64,000 nucleotides of DNA from JBMNPT01 sp050943735 (GCA_050943735.1 JBMNPT010000004.1:124001-188000); one strand, 5' to 3'; counted from the stretch's first letter, positions 17,056-25,491 are shown. Notes: generated by a model not told the origin, from the letters alone. Numbers and translations are program-made.

Positions 17056-19316
17056 TGCTCTTCCTCCTGTGTTGCCAGGTGCTTTCTATACTGCCCTGGA
17101 GTCACTCCCTCATATTTCTTAAATGTCCGCAAAAATCCCTGGGTATTATTAAATCCACAACAGCTGCCCACTTCCGCAACACTCATGGAACGATCTTGAA
17201 GCATAGTTTTCGCTTTTTCAATCCGCACAAATGCCAGATAATCCACATATGTCCTACCGGTTTCTTCTTTGATCAGCCGGCTGACATAGGCTCCTGAAAA
17301 TCCCGAAGCATCGGCTACATCTCTTAAGGAAATATCCTGAGAGAGATGTTCTTGAATGTATTGCAGAATATTGCAATTGACACGCCCAACATGTCCCTGT
17401 ATTACGCGGTCACAGGCTTCCTCACACAGTCTTTGCAAGGCTTGGATACATTCTTCTAATGTATCTTTTTGTTCCATATCCTTCTTCAGCACAGCATACT
17501 CTACGTCCAAGTGAAGACCAGCTTTTTTTAGTTCCTCCAAAACATTTTGTTCCAGCATATAAAGCGCAAATTTCACCTGTTCCACCTGGGGCAGTTTACC
17601 CTGTACCAGTTCCTTTTGAATTGTACGCAGCTGCTGAATTGCTTTTTCCTTATCACCTACTCGCACATAATTCAAAAGCTGTTTTTGTAGTTCCAGAAGA
17701 ACTCCGTTTTCCTCCTGTACGGCCAGCTGACTGCGATTGTAATATACTGTATTGCTGCCAAAATAAAAACGATAATGCATACTTTCCTGTGCAGTTTGCA
17801 TGGATTGTGCCAATTGTGTCACGCCGATCACAGGGACGCCTACCGCCAATGTAACAGAAAATGGGAACTTAGGAGTAACCTCTTCCACCAACTGTTGGTA
17901 CTCTTTCTCTTGCAACGGCTCCCCCAGCATTACAAAAACATATTCTCGCAAATCCAACTCATTGCTGAACCATATTTGAACGCCTTTCTGCGCCACAAAA
18001 TTCTCAATTTCTTCCCGCAGCATCATTTTCAAGCTTACGATTCCCACAATTGTATGTTCTTGATCATAATCTGTCCGGCATAATACCACTTGCATTGTTT
18101 GCTGCTGCACATCCTGCTCCAACTTTTGCAGATAAGCTGTACAACCCTCACTGACCCTTCCTTGTAAGTATTCTATTACCGCTCTGGAGCGCAAAATGGG
18201 CTCAGTTTCCTCAATCTTATTGGAAAGCTGAACATTACTGGTTTGCATTTTTTCCCATGCCTGGTCCAAGACTTCATATTCATCCTCACCCAATAGAGGC
18301 ATAGTTCCCACAGAAACCACTTTGTCCATCAATTTAGCTATAGGCGTATAAATTCTCCGATTGATGGTCAAAATCATGACCACCGTCACCGCCAAGCACA
18401 AACCTGTAATGAGAACCAATAAAAACCCAAAAAGCCGTACTGGTTCCATAAAACTTTTATAGGGTACCGAATAGTAGTAGAGCCAATCATTGTAATCAGA
18501 CCGAGCATAAACGGCTATCATCTGTTCCGTTCCTGCCTGATATAAAAATACATCCTCCTCTATAAGAGTCATTTCATCTCCGTAAAGCTTCTGTATTTTT
18601 TGACCAATTTCATCTTCTTTTCCACTGCTGATCACAGTTCCCACTTTATCACAAATCAATAATTTGCTGCCATTTTGCTCTTTGGCCTCAATCTGATTTT
18701 GAAAAACCGATTGAGAAATATTAACCACCACTCCACCTTTTTTGCTCCAAGTGTGATAGGGAACATTTCTCATCATGGTAATATAGGTTTGAGGCTTTTG
18801 CATATTATCCACAGTTTTTCGTGTCAGAAGTGTTTTTGTACCCAAAAACTGAGTATTAAATTCTCCCAGCCATTGAGTATCGGTATAATCCCGAATATCC
18901 ATCATACCAGAATTGGAACTGTACAAAGTCCCAGAAGAAGCCACGTATACATAAACCGATGCAACACAAGCATGGTTGGTTGCATCGGCCAGCATGGTAG
19001 TAATTCTTTTACTCTGATTATATCCACCGCCGCTTCCCATCACCGCTTGAATTACATCAGGATGATTGGAAATTTGATACAGCGTGGATTCACCGCTTTT
19101 CAAAACTTCATCCGCCAATTCCACTGTTTTTTTCAGCATATTCCGATTGACTTCAATGTTTTGTTTTTGGATGGTGTTACGGGTCATATTATAAGTATAA
19201 CCGCCAAAAATCAACAGAGGCAGCAGGGTAATCAGCAGCATGCACAAATTGCGGTAAAACAAACTTCGCCATCTGAACACCGGTACGGGACCGGTTTGTT
19301 TCACCTTTACGGCCAT
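17052..19316 (-). CDS. membrane-bound AraC-family regulator with extracellular sensor
   Basis: A 754-aa regulator. One transmembrane helix lies at about residues 18-40, an extracellular Cache-like sensor region at about 45-285 and a second helix at about 290-315 (GFLLVLITGLCLAVTVVMIL). A cytoplasmic linker follows, then a C-terminal double helix-turn-helix of the AraC type (about 655-745): ISLRDVADASGFSGAYVSRLIKEE and SVAEVGSCCGFNNTQGFLRTFKKYEGVTPGQYR. This design is common in Clostridia and Paenibacillus for sensing extracellular ligands. The DctP-like protein is co-transcribed and the TRAP operon lies just downstream, making TRAP genes its likely targets (inference). Confidence 0.88.
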   Translation of the reverse strand: MAVKVKQTGPVPVFRWRSLFYRNLCMLLITLLPLLIFGGYTYNMTRNTIQKQNIEVNRNMLKKTVELADEVLKSGESTLYQISNHPDVIQAVMGSGGGYNQSKRITTMLADATNHACVASVYVYVASSGTLYSSNSGMMDIRDYTDTQWLGEFNTQFLGTKTLLTRKTVDNMQKPQTYITMMRNVPYHTWSKKGGVVVNISQSVFQNQIEAKEQNGSKLLICDKVGTVISSGKEDEIGQKIQKLYGDEMTLIEEDVFLYQAGTEQMIAVYARSDYNDWLYYYSVPYKSFMEPVRLFGFLLVLITGLCLAVTVVMILTINRRIYTPIAKLMDKVVSVGTMPLLGEDEYEVLDQAWEKMQTSNVQLSNKIEETEPILRSRAVIEYLQGRVSEGCTAYLQKLEQDVQQQTMQVVLCRTDYDQEHTIVGIVSLKMMLREEIENFVAQKGVQIWFSNELDLREYVFVMLGEPLQEKEYQQLVEEVTPKFPFSVTLAVGVPVIGVTQLAQSMQTAQESMHYRFYFGSNTVYYNRSQLAVQEENGVLLELQKQLLNYVRVGDKEKAIQQLRTIQKELVQGKLPQVEQVKFALYMLEQNVLEELKKAGLHLDVEYAVLKKDMEQKDTLEECIQALQRLCEEACDRVIQGHVGRVNCNILQYIQEHLSQDISLRDVADASGFSGAYVSRLIKEETGRTYVDYLAFVRIEKAKTMLQDRSMSVAEVGSCCGFNNTQGFLRTFKKYEGVTPGQYRKHLATQEEEQ

Positions 19317-19334
19317 CTTACCCTGCCTCCTTTT

Positions 19335-20273
19335 TCAGTTTAATCCATATAGATTCTCAATTCTCTGAATCATTGCATCATGGCCAGGTGTGGGAATTCC
19401 CAACTTTTTACCCAATTCACTCACATACGGAGAAAAGAGAGGAAATTCAGTGCATTTTTTCCCCGCATCCAAGTCCCTGCGCAAAGACGAAGTATTACTG
19501 GGATCCAATTTTCTGGCATCCTCAATCACCCGATCCACCTGATCTGGTGGCAACGCAATTCCGGAAGCGATTCCCACTTGATAAATTTCTTCCAACAACT
19601 GATACAAAGTGGCGAACATCTTTTCATCGGACAAAATTTGTCCCACATTGGCCTGCAGTCCTACTGTACACACGCCAAACGCACAAACCATAAAATATTT
19701 GCTCCAAATGCTCACTTCCACCTGAGAAGACAGCTCAAAATCCACTCCCATATTCTGCAATTTTTGCTCTATCTCACGCAGCCGCTGTTGATGTTCTTTT
19801 TGATTGGAACCAAACAACACTTTTTTGCTAATTCCAGGATGAGATGCTTCTCCATGACCATTGGATACTCCAGTAATATAGGTACAGCCGCTAGTCAGGA
19901 TCCCTCGCTGCCACACTTTTTCAATTTTTTCACGAATGCCAATGCCATTGAGAATGGGAATCAGTACCGTATTTTCTCCGCAAATGGGTGCCAAGGAAGG
20001 AACCGCATCCGCCAGGCTATAGCTTTTAACGCACAATATTACCACATCCATGATCTGATGCAGTTCTGCAGCACTGGCAAAAATACCATCAGGCTGCACA
20101 CAAAACGTTCCGTAATGATCAGAAACTACTGTCAGCCCATGCTTTCGCACCGCTTCCAGTTGTACCGCCCAAGGTTCCAGAAAATATACCTCATCTTCCT
20201 GTGTTTTTCCATGGGCCAAGAACCCGCCTATTACACTACCAATACCGCCCAAACCGACTACTGCTATTTTCAT
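19335..20273 (-). CDS. panE: ketopantoate reductase family protein (ApbA/PanE)
   Basis: A 312-aa NADP-dependent reductase of the 2-dehydropantoate 2-reductase family. The N-terminus MKIAVVGLGGIGSVIGG is a GxGxxG Rossmann motif; CVKSY and LNGIG match the conserved cofactor and substrate loops. The C-terminal helical domain includes DPSNTSSLRRDLDAGKKCTEF, close to the family's SMxxDxxxGRxTEi pattern. It is the first gene of the set with the AraC regulator (18 bp gap) and the TRAP locus. It may reduce an imported 2-oxoacid rather than make pantoate, since no other pantothenate genes are near. Confidence 0.85.
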   Translation of the reverse strand: MKIAVVGLGGIGSVIGGFLAHGKTQEDEVYFLEPWAVQLEAVRKHGLTVVSDHYGTFCVQPDGIFASAAELHQIMDVVILCVKSYSLADAVPSLAPICGENTVLIPILNGIGIREKIEKVWQRGILTSGCTYITGVSNGHGEASHPGISKKVLFGSNQKEHQQRLREIEQKLQNMGVDFELSSQVEVSIWSKYFMVCAFGVCTVGLQANVGQILSDEKMFATLYQLLEEIYQVGIASGIALPPDQVDRVIEDARKLDPSNTSSLRRDLDAGKKCTEFPLFSPYVSELGKKLGIPTPGHDAMIQRIENLYGLN

Positions 20274-20419
20274 GGAAATTCTTCCTTTCTTTTTCTATTT
20301 GGGGGTTCATTGTTATCATAGCATGTTTTTTCAATATATGACAAGGTTCTCATATGGGGTAGTTAACAAAAATTTACGCCTTGTATTTTATGTATTGTGC
20401 ATAATCTTTCCAAAAACAA

Positions 20420-20447
20420 AAAGCGTCCGGCATCAATGCCGGACGCT
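20420..20447 (-). terminator. intrinsic terminator after the SHOCT-domain gene
   Basis: A perfect stem AAGCGTCCGGCAT / ATGCCGGACGCTT is followed on the minus strand by TTTTTGTTTTTGG, immediately after the stop at 20453. Confidence 0.85.
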
Positions 20448-20452
20448 TTACC

Positions 20453-20806
20453 TTACAATCCCAGTAACTGTTTCTTTTTTGCCTCAAATTCCTCTTGGGT
20501 AATCACTCCACTATCCAACAATTCCTTAAACTTTTTCAATTCATCTGCACTGGAAATGGTTTGACTGCCTCCAGCGTTTTGATGAATTTCATCAGCCTCT
20601 TGCTGTGCTTTTCTCAGCCGGGCTTTTGCTTCCTGCAGCTTTCTGTCACTGTCGTGATTCACACCCGAAACTCCCAGATCAATCAGTTCTCTCGAGCCAC
20701 ATTTGGGACATCTTTCAAAATCTACAATGCGGTTCAATTCATTCTGTGCATTTCCCTGATGGACAGCACTTGGTTTGGAATACACAAAAAAGTATAGGTA
20801 AAACAA
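20453..20806 (-). CDS. zinc-ribbon / SHOCT-domain protein, 5' end doubtful
   Basis: The readable frame encodes a CPKCGSREL half zinc ribbon, a charged coiled-coil stretch (RKLQEAKARLRKAQQEADEI) and a C-terminal SHOCT domain (DELKKFKELLDSGVITQEEFEAKKKQLLGL). SHOCT domains are short oligomerisation tails found on many bacterial membrane and stress proteins. The only upstream start is a TTG at 20806 without a ribosome site, and the first residues (MFYLYFFVYSK) look unlike the rest. The gene may have lost its 5' end at a rearrangement boundary. It borders the accessory region. Confidence 0.55.
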   Translation of the reverse strand: MFYLYFFVYSKPSAVHQGNAQNELNRIVDFERCPKCGSRELIDLGVSGVNHDSDRKLQEAKARLRKAQQEADEIHQNAGGSQTISSADELKKFKELLDSGVITQEEFEAKKKQLLGL

Positions 20807-20815
20807 TTTGTTATC

Positions 20816-20844
20816 TTGATATATAAAACAAAATGTTATATAAT
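20816..20844 (+). promoter_or_regulatory. sigma-A promoter for the glycine-zipper/SHOCT gene
   Basis: TTGATA (20816-20821), 17-nt spacer, TATAAT (20839-20844). Transcription would start about 35 nt before the ATG at 20887, which has a GAGG site 7 nt upstream. Confidence 0.75.
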
Positions 20845-20886
20845 AGATTGAACCTTGAATATTATAAAACTAAATGAGGTGTTTTT

Positions 20887-21810
20887 ATGCTTTTTCCTCC
20901 ATGGTTTCCGCTTTCGATAACAGCTTGCTCTTCCGAGAATCAGCCTATAAATACGGAACAATGTGTCAGTCTTTTTGCCCCAGTTCAAGAAACAACAAAA
21001 GGAATTCTTTTCAAGCGAACAACTTCCCGAAAAGCAACCAGCGAAGAATTTCAGCAACGAAAAGAATCCTTGGGTATTGTCCTTGCATTCAAGAGTTCAG
21101 CCAAAGTAGATCAATATGTGTTTCTTACTAATACACACATTGTCTTTTGGGGGAAACACGATGAGTTTTCAACTGCGGAAATGAAAAGCTACACGCTTTC
21201 TCAATCCATGCTTAAAAAAATTTCAATCGCTGAATATACAGAAGATGCATATTCTTATGACGCTATCATGCCGACCCACCGGCTGAACATTAAAACCGCG
21301 GAAAACAGCAAGCAAAGTGTGGCAGGACGAGCGGCGGCAGGCGCAGTAATCGCCGGGCCGGTTGGGGCTGTTGTTGGTGCTGCATCGGCAGCCGAACATA
21401 ACCGGGAAGCCGAACGTCTGAATTCTCAACATGATGCCCCTCTGATAGAAAAGAAAAGAGTTTACCATGCCGCAGAAACAATCCCCAACTGTTTAGTCAT
21501 AGAATGTGAAAGGTACGCGAATTCACAAGAGCGGAATGCTGGAATAAAGGGTCTGCAAAAGGAATTATTAGCTGTTGGCCCGCTGGATGAAGAGTTTAGT
21601 GTCTATGCAAATGGGTACAGGGATATCGAAGAGTATAACCAGCTACTGGCGGAATTGCTGCGCATCAAATACGATTTGCCCTGCGAAGCAGGACTTACCG
21701 ATGCGCAAAAAGAGCATTTGGAGGTATTTCGAGAAATGCTGAATGACGGCGACATTGACGAGGAAACATATCAAGAACGGGTGGAAGAGTGTAAGCAAAT
21801 GATTCATTAA
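20887..21810 (+). CDS. glycine-zipper and SHOCT-domain protein of unknown function
   Basis: A 307-aa protein. Residues about 60-135 look like a beta-rich PH-like or GRAM-like domain (GIVLAFKSSAKVDQYVFLTN...HIVFWGK). A glycine-zipper stretch follows (about 148-170, AAAGAVIAGPVGAVVGAA), likely to insert in or associate with membrane. The C-terminus LEVFREMLNDGDIDEETYQERVEECKQMI fits a SHOCT tail. The zipper core AGPVGAVVGA recurs in two proteins inside the nearby integrative element (26663 and 27556). It has its own promoter and terminator. No catalytic residues are evident. Confidence 0.72.
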   Translation: MLFPPWFPLSITACSSENQPINTEQCVSLFAPVQETTKGILFKRTTSRKATSEEFQQRKESLGIVLAFKSSAKVDQYVFLTNTHIVFWGKHDEFSTAEMKSYTLSQSMLKKISIAEYTEDAYSYDAIMPTHRLNIKTAENSKQSVAGRAAAGAVIAGPVGAVVGAASAAEHNREAERLNSQHDAPLIEKKRVYHAAETIPNCLVIECERYANSQERNAGIKGLQKELLAVGPLDEEFSVYANGYRDIEEYNQLLAELLRIKYDLPCEAGLTDAQKEHLEVFREMLNDGDIDEETYQERVEECKQMIH

Positions 21811-21869
21811 TTTGCAGGGGGGTACATTCCGGGAAACTCTAAGACATAAACTCGATTATCTGATAGAGG

Positions 21870-21902
21870 ACGCTTATGCAGGCCGCATGAGCGTTTTCTT
21901 TT
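21870..21902 (+). terminator. intrinsic terminator
   Basis: A 10-bp stem ACGCTTATGC / GCATGAGCGT (one G-T pair) is followed by TTTTCTTTT. A second small perfect hairpin, CTTGCGA / TCGCAAG, lies at 21909-21926 without a T-run. Confidence 0.75.
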
Positions 21903-22013
21903 GGCCGTCTTGCGAGTGTTCGCAAGAGTACACCTTTAGGAACACTTAAAAACTCCTTGTTTCTTTTGTTCGTAAAACATGAAATTTATTTTACAGATAT
22001 ATTCGTAAATATA

Positions 22014-22042
22014 TTGACTTTTATGAACGCTTGTGGTAGAAT
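22014..22042 (+). promoter_or_regulatory. promoter of the serine recombinase gene
   Basis: TTGACT (22014-22019), 17-nt spacer, TAGAAT (22037-22042). The predicted transcript starts at about 22049, which excludes the upstream ATG at 22033 and supports the GTG start at 22072. GTTCGTAAAA at 21968-21977 and TTCGTAAA at 22003-22010 lie just upstream and may be recombinase or repressor sites. Confidence 0.75.
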
Positions 22043-22071
22043 ACGAACAGATAAAGAAAGGGGACGCAAGC

Positions 22072-22680
22072 GTGGATAATCGGACTTACTACTATGCCAG
22101 AGTATCAAGCAAGGAGCAAAACCTTGACCGCCAGATTGCCGCATTTAAGGCGCTTGGAGCGCAGGAACGGGAGATAATCACCGATAAGGAAAGCGGAAAA
22201 GACTTGAATCGAGCGGGATATATGGCGCTTAAAAATGCCATGCTCCGCAAGGGAGATACACTTGTTGTAAAATCTCTCGACAGACTGAGCCGCAATAAGT
22301 GCGACATAAAAAATGAATTGCAATTCTTTAAGGACAATGGAATCCGTTTGAAAGTCATTGACTTGCCTACTACCATGATGGAATTACCAGAGGGGCAGGA
22401 ATGGGTTTTTGAAATGGTAAACAACATCTTAATTGAAGTGTTGGGAACGATTGCAGAACAGGAGCGGGAAACTATACGCAAGCGGCAAGCCGAGGGCATT
22501 GAAGCGGCAAAGCAGAACGGCAAAAAGTTAGGCCGCCCCGCGCTTACCTTCCCCTCAAATTGGAATGAAGTATATTCTGCTTGGAAAGCGGGAGAAATTA
22601 CAGCAAAGACAGCTATGGAGCAAACCAACACTAAAAGAACCAGTTTTTATAAATTAGTCAGTATGACGGAAAACCAGTAA
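22072..22680 (+). CDS. serine recombinase (resolvase/invertase family)
   Basis: A 202-aa small serine recombinase. The N-terminal catalytic domain starts YYYARVSSKEQNLDRQ, with the nucleophile Ser in RVSS, followed by the conserved SLDRLSRN motif (Arg-rich active site) and QERETIRKRQAEGI. The C-terminal helix-turn-helix for DNA binding spans ITAKTAMEQTNTKRTSFYKL. The start is a GTG at 22072 with AAAGGGG 8 nt upstream. The protein could act as a resolvase, invertase or transposon enzyme. It lies outside the 41-bp repeats that bound the integrative element, so it may mark a second, older mobile piece. Confidence 0.88.
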   Translation: MDNRTYYYARVSSKEQNLDRQIAAFKALGAQEREIITDKESGKDLNRAGYMALKNAMLRKGDTLVVKSLDRLSRNKCDIKNELQFFKDNGIRLKVIDLPTTMMELPEGQEWVFEMVNNILIEVLGTIAEQERETIRKRQAEGIEAAKQNGKKLGRPALTFPSNWNEVYSAWKAGEITAKTAMEQTNTKRTSFYKLVSMTENQ

Positions 22681-22765
22681 AACGGGACACCTTTTGCATG
22701 GGACACTTTTCTTTGCTCTCTGACTACTGGATTCGGCGGCGGGACACAGGCAGGACACCAAAGCA
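22681..22765. repeat. four GGACAC repeats downstream of the serine recombinase
   Basis: GGGACAC occurs at 22684-22690, 22700-22706 and 22741-22747, and AGGACAC at 22752-22758, within 75 bp. Related TGGACAC/TGGACAA words occur in both integrase arms (23015 and 23071-23088 on the left, 33574-33647 on the right). They could be recombinase-binding sites. Confidence 0.4.
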
Positions 22766-22802
22766 CAAAAAAGAGAGGGAACAGGTTTCCCCATTCCCTC
22801 TC
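22766..22802 (-). terminator. original terminator of the rubrerythrin gene, displaced
   Basis: A 9-bp stem GAGAGGGAA / TTCCCTCTC with T-run (TTTTTT) on the minus strand, directly after the displaced rubrerythrin 3' end. Its loop shares AACAGGTTTCCCC with the terminator now serving rubrerythrin at 33651-33692, showing that the two ends are homologous. Confidence 0.8.
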
Positions 22803-22830
22803 AGAAGTGCTTGATTTTACTGGTATTGAA

Positions 22831-22899
22831 TTAGCCGAAGTAGCGCTTCAGCAGACCCTCGAATGCCTTGCCGTGGCGGGCCTCGTCGCGAGCCATCTC
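22831..22899 (-). pseudogene. displaced 3' end of the reverse rubrerythrin gene
   Basis: On the minus strand these 69 bp encode 22 residues plus a stop, starting EMARDEARHGKAFE and ending GLLKRYFG. They align codon for codon with the last 22 residues of the intact rubrerythrin at 33711-33779, which ends GLLARYFK. This is best read as the host's original gene end, cut off when the element entered. Similarity continues leftwards through TGCTTGATTT to the terminator. Confidence 0.88.
22859..22899. other. left attachment site (attL core repeat)
   Basis: A 41-bp copy of the rubrerythrin segment coding EMARDEARHGKAFE; matches 33739-33779 except for position 22873 (G versus A). Identity stops abruptly at 22900, marking the element boundary. 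Confidence 0.85.
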
Positions 22900-23104
22900 A
22901 TCAGTATCTTCGCTGCGCTCGATACTGCGGGGGAACTTATCTTCCCCTGTTATGGTTATTATACAAGGAAAAGCACAGAGAATCAAGCATTTTTCTAACA
23001 TCTTTTATTCATCGTGGACACTTCTTTTAGACAACTTCTAACATCTTTTTAAGTTCTCCAAATCAAGGCTTGGACAAGTTTTGGACAATTTGGAGGTCTT
23101 TTTT
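22900..23104. repeat. left integrase arm region with direct repeats
   Basis: The 205 bp between the core site and the integrase gene hold no gene. TTCTAACATCTTTT occurs twice (ending 23006 and 23049), and TGGACAA twice (23071-23077, 23082-23088). The inverted form AAAAGATGTTA recurs at 33450-33460 in the right end. Such arm-type sites are typical of tyrosine-integrase attachment regions and also neighbour the integrase promoter. Confidence 0.6.
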
Positions 23105-24319
23105 ATGGCAAAATCGAATGATGTGGGTGTTTATCAGCTTGATAACGGTATGTGGGGTTTTCGGTTCGTGATGGTCGTGGATGGCAAGCGAATCAGCCAA
23201 AGGAAATCCACAGATGAACAAGGCAATAAGCTCACTACAAAGAATCAGGCAATCAAGGCGCGGCAAACGGCAATGGTTCAAGCCCGAACAGAGAGAGTCC
23301 AAAAGCAGAAAATCGCCCGCCGCAAGTTCAAGGAAGTGTACGCGGAGTTTTGCGAAAAGGGGCGTTCTGACCGCGCCTATCAGACAAAGCGCAAACAGGA
23401 CAGCATTTGGGATAATCACTTGTGCGCCCGTTTCGGCAATCGTTATGTGGATGAAATTAGCAGCGGAGAAGTCAATGACTATTTGACGGAGCTTTATTGT
23501 GTAGATGGCTATTCCCATCAATACACAGAAAGTTTTCTGAAAATGTTCTATCTGATTTTGGGACAGGCGTATTCCCGCAATTATCTTGAAGCAGATACCT
23601 ATAACAAGCTGTGCGTGAACAAAGACACAAAAATCCATATGCCAAAGCAGAAAACAGAGGACGATACCGACATTATAGCCTTTAGCCGTGATGAACTTGT
23701 GCTTTTGGATGAATATTTCAGAGGCACAAACGCAGAAACAGCATATTTATTGGGGCGATATTGCGGGCTGCGTATCAATGAGTGTTTCGGGCTGAAATGG
23801 ACGAATGTGGATTTAGAGGCGGGGACGATTCTGATTGACCGTCAGATGCAGTATCAGGATGGGCTTATCAAACTGATAGCACCGAAAACCCGTAACTCCA
23901 AAAGGACAATCTTCATGTGTGACGCTCTGAAAGCACATCTTCAAAAACTGGCGGCGGAGCGGGAGCGGGACACGGCGGAATTTGCTGCTGTGCGGGAACA
24001 GAAACAGCGGTTCATTGATGATTTGGACGGAAAGAAAATTTCCTCCACGGAGCTTGTGAACTGTCTGCCTGACGGGACGATTCAAACCGTTAATTCCATG
24101 AAATACCCCACGCGGGAAATCAAAAACAAATTGGGTATCAACTTCAAATATCACTATTTGCGGCACACCTACGGAACACTTATGGCGGAAATGAATACCC
24201 CCACACATTTGCTCTGCAATCAGATGGGGCATGGAAATATTCATGTGACGCAGCGGTATTATATTGCAATCTCCAAAAGCGGAATTGATGTGCTGAATAA
24301 AAACCTGAATCAACTATAA
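23105..24319 (+). CDS. int: tyrosine-type site-specific integrase
   Basis: A 404-aa phage/ICE-type integrase that should catalyse insertion and excision at the rubrerythrin site. It has an N-terminal arm-binding region, a SAM-like core-binding domain (about 65-165) and a catalytic domain. Catalytic residues seen: Arg in GRYCGLRINECFGLKW, His-x-x-Arg in HYLRHTYGTLMAEM, His in MGHGNIHVTQRYY, with the final Tyr as nucleophile. The ATG at 23105 has GGAGG 8 nt upstream and is preferred over 23081. It reads away from attL and is followed by a bidirectional hairpin facing the WYL gene. Confidence 0.93.
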   Translation: MAKSNDVGVYQLDNGMWGFRFVMVVDGKRISQRKSTDEQGNKLTTKNQAIKARQTAMVQARTERVQKQKIARRKFKEVYAEFCEKGRSDRAYQTKRKQDSIWDNHLCARFGNRYVDEISSGEVNDYLTELYCVDGYSHQYTESFLKMFYLILGQAYSRNYLEADTYNKLCVNKDTKIHMPKQKTEDDTDIIAFSRDELVLLDEYFRGTNAETAYLLGRYCGLRINECFGLKWTNVDLEAGTILIDRQMQYQDGLIKLIAPKTRNSKRTIFMCDALKAHLQKLAAERERDTAEFAAVREQKQRFIDDLDGKKISSTELVNCLPDGTIQTVNSMKYPTREIKNKLGINFKYHYLRHTYGTLMAEMNTPTHLLCNQMGHGNIHVTQRYYIAISKSGIDVLNKNLNQL

Positions 24320-24325
24320 AACACG

Positions 24326-24353
24326 GCGGGCAGAGTGTAAAAGCTCTGCCCGC
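24326..24353. terminator. hairpin between convergent int and WYL genes
   Basis: A 10-bp perfect stem GCGGGCAGAG / CTCTGCCCGC with a short loop and only a weak T-run (TCGTTTA). Placement between convergent stops supports a terminator role. Confidence 0.65.
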
Positions 24354-24357
24354 TCGT

Positions 24358-25491
24358 TTAGTACATTTCATTGATTTTAGATACAAAGGACTTGAATTCT
24401 TCCACCACGGGAGCGGGAGAAAGAATTTTTGCCCGTCTGCCAAAGCCGCAAATCCACGAAAAGAACTGTTCGCTGACTTTGATTTCTGCGGTGATAGTAA
24501 AATGGTGTTCATCAAACTTGCTGTAAACTGCGCCCTTTCTGCCGAAACGGTCAAGCACGGTATTCATAGCCGAATTGATAAAACGGATAACAACGCGCTG
24601 TGTATCGCCGCCGAACATGGAAAAGGACTGTTGCGCGTATTTGTTGATTTCGATTGCGGCGGCGGCCTCCTGTCCCTCTCTTGGTTCACCTAACCGGCGC
24701 ACATCGGCCATGCGGTCAACGCGGTATGTTCTGATTGCTTGGTACTTATCATCAAAGCCCATCAGATAATAATTCCCGTCATTTATCAAAAGGCGGTACG
24801 GGCTGACAATGTACCACTCGCCCTTGCGTCCCTCTCTTGGCTTGTCCAGATTGTCGATGGTGTATTCCTGATACTTGAAGCGGATTTTTTCAGGTTCGTG
24901 CTTCTGGCCGTCCAAAACTATGCTCATGGCATCGTTGATTGTACTGATATTGTTTAGGACACTCCGGTTATTGGTCTTTACACGGTCGGTTAAAAGCGCA
25001 TCGTGGCGGATAGTCTTTGCCTGTTTCTCGCTGACAAACTCCGATACCACATTGACAAGGCGCTCCGCCTGTCCCTGCGCGATAAATTTTGCGGAATAGA
25101 CACACTCCGCCAAAAGGCGAATATCATTCAAATCAAAATGCCGCTGCCGCACATAAAAGCCTTTTTTGCTCTTGTCATAGATAACGGTCTTTTCGTTGTC
25201 GGCATCATCGGCGGCAAGGGCTTCTTCCGCTTCATCAATAGTGCTTTCAGGGTTCTCCATCAGCCACAAAACCTTGTTGATGTCCTCAATATCCCTGTAA
25301 ATGGAGCGGCGTTCTGCGGAAATTCCACAGTCCTCCAAAAAGGAAATAATGTCATAGGCGGTGACAGCATTATTTTCGTCCGTATACTTCAAAAGATATT
25401 GAAGCACAACATAGGGTTTCAGCTTTTGGTTAGGCTTTTTCCCGTGTTCTGCTAAATCGCCTTTTATTGGTTGGCCTACTTTTTGTGCCAT
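24358..25491 (-). CDS. WYL-domain transcriptional regulator
   Basis: A 377-aa regulator. The N-terminal HTH region (about 10-75) runs YVVLQYLLKYTDENNAVTAYDIISFLEDCGISAERRSIYRDIEDI. The WYL domain (about 190-270) has GEWYIVSPYRLLINDGNYYLMGFDDKYQAIRTYRVDRM, and a WCX-like C-terminal domain ends in VEEFKSFVSKINEMY. WYL proteins bind nucleotide or nucleic-acid ligands and often control mobile-element or defence genes. The start at 25491 is preferred (GGGGGTG upstream). It converges with the integrase and lies next to a small XRE gene, a typical element control module. Confidence 0.85.
   Translation of the reverse strand: MAQKVGQPIKGDLAEHGKKPNQKLKPYVVLQYLLKYTDENNAVTAYDIISFLEDCGISAERRSIYRDIEDINKVLWLMENPESTIDEAEEALAADDADNEKTVIYDKSKKGFYVRQRHFDLNDIRLLAECVYSAKFIAQGQAERLVNVVSEFVSEKQAKTIRHDALLTDRVKTNNRSVLNNISTINDAMSIVLDGQKHEPEKIRFKYQEYTIDNLDKPREGRKGEWYIVSPYRLLINDGNYYLMGFDDKYQAIRTYRVDRMADVRRLGEPREGQEAAAAIEINKYAQQSFSMFGGDTQRVVIRFINSAMNTVLDRFGRKGAVYSKFDEHHFTITAEIKVSEQFFSWICGFGRRAKILSPAPVVEEFKSFVSKINEMY

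Noticed and set aside
22831..22899. A separate second rubrerythrin gene
   Set aside because: Only the last 22 codons are present and similarity ends exactly at the element boundary, so it is a displaced 3' end.
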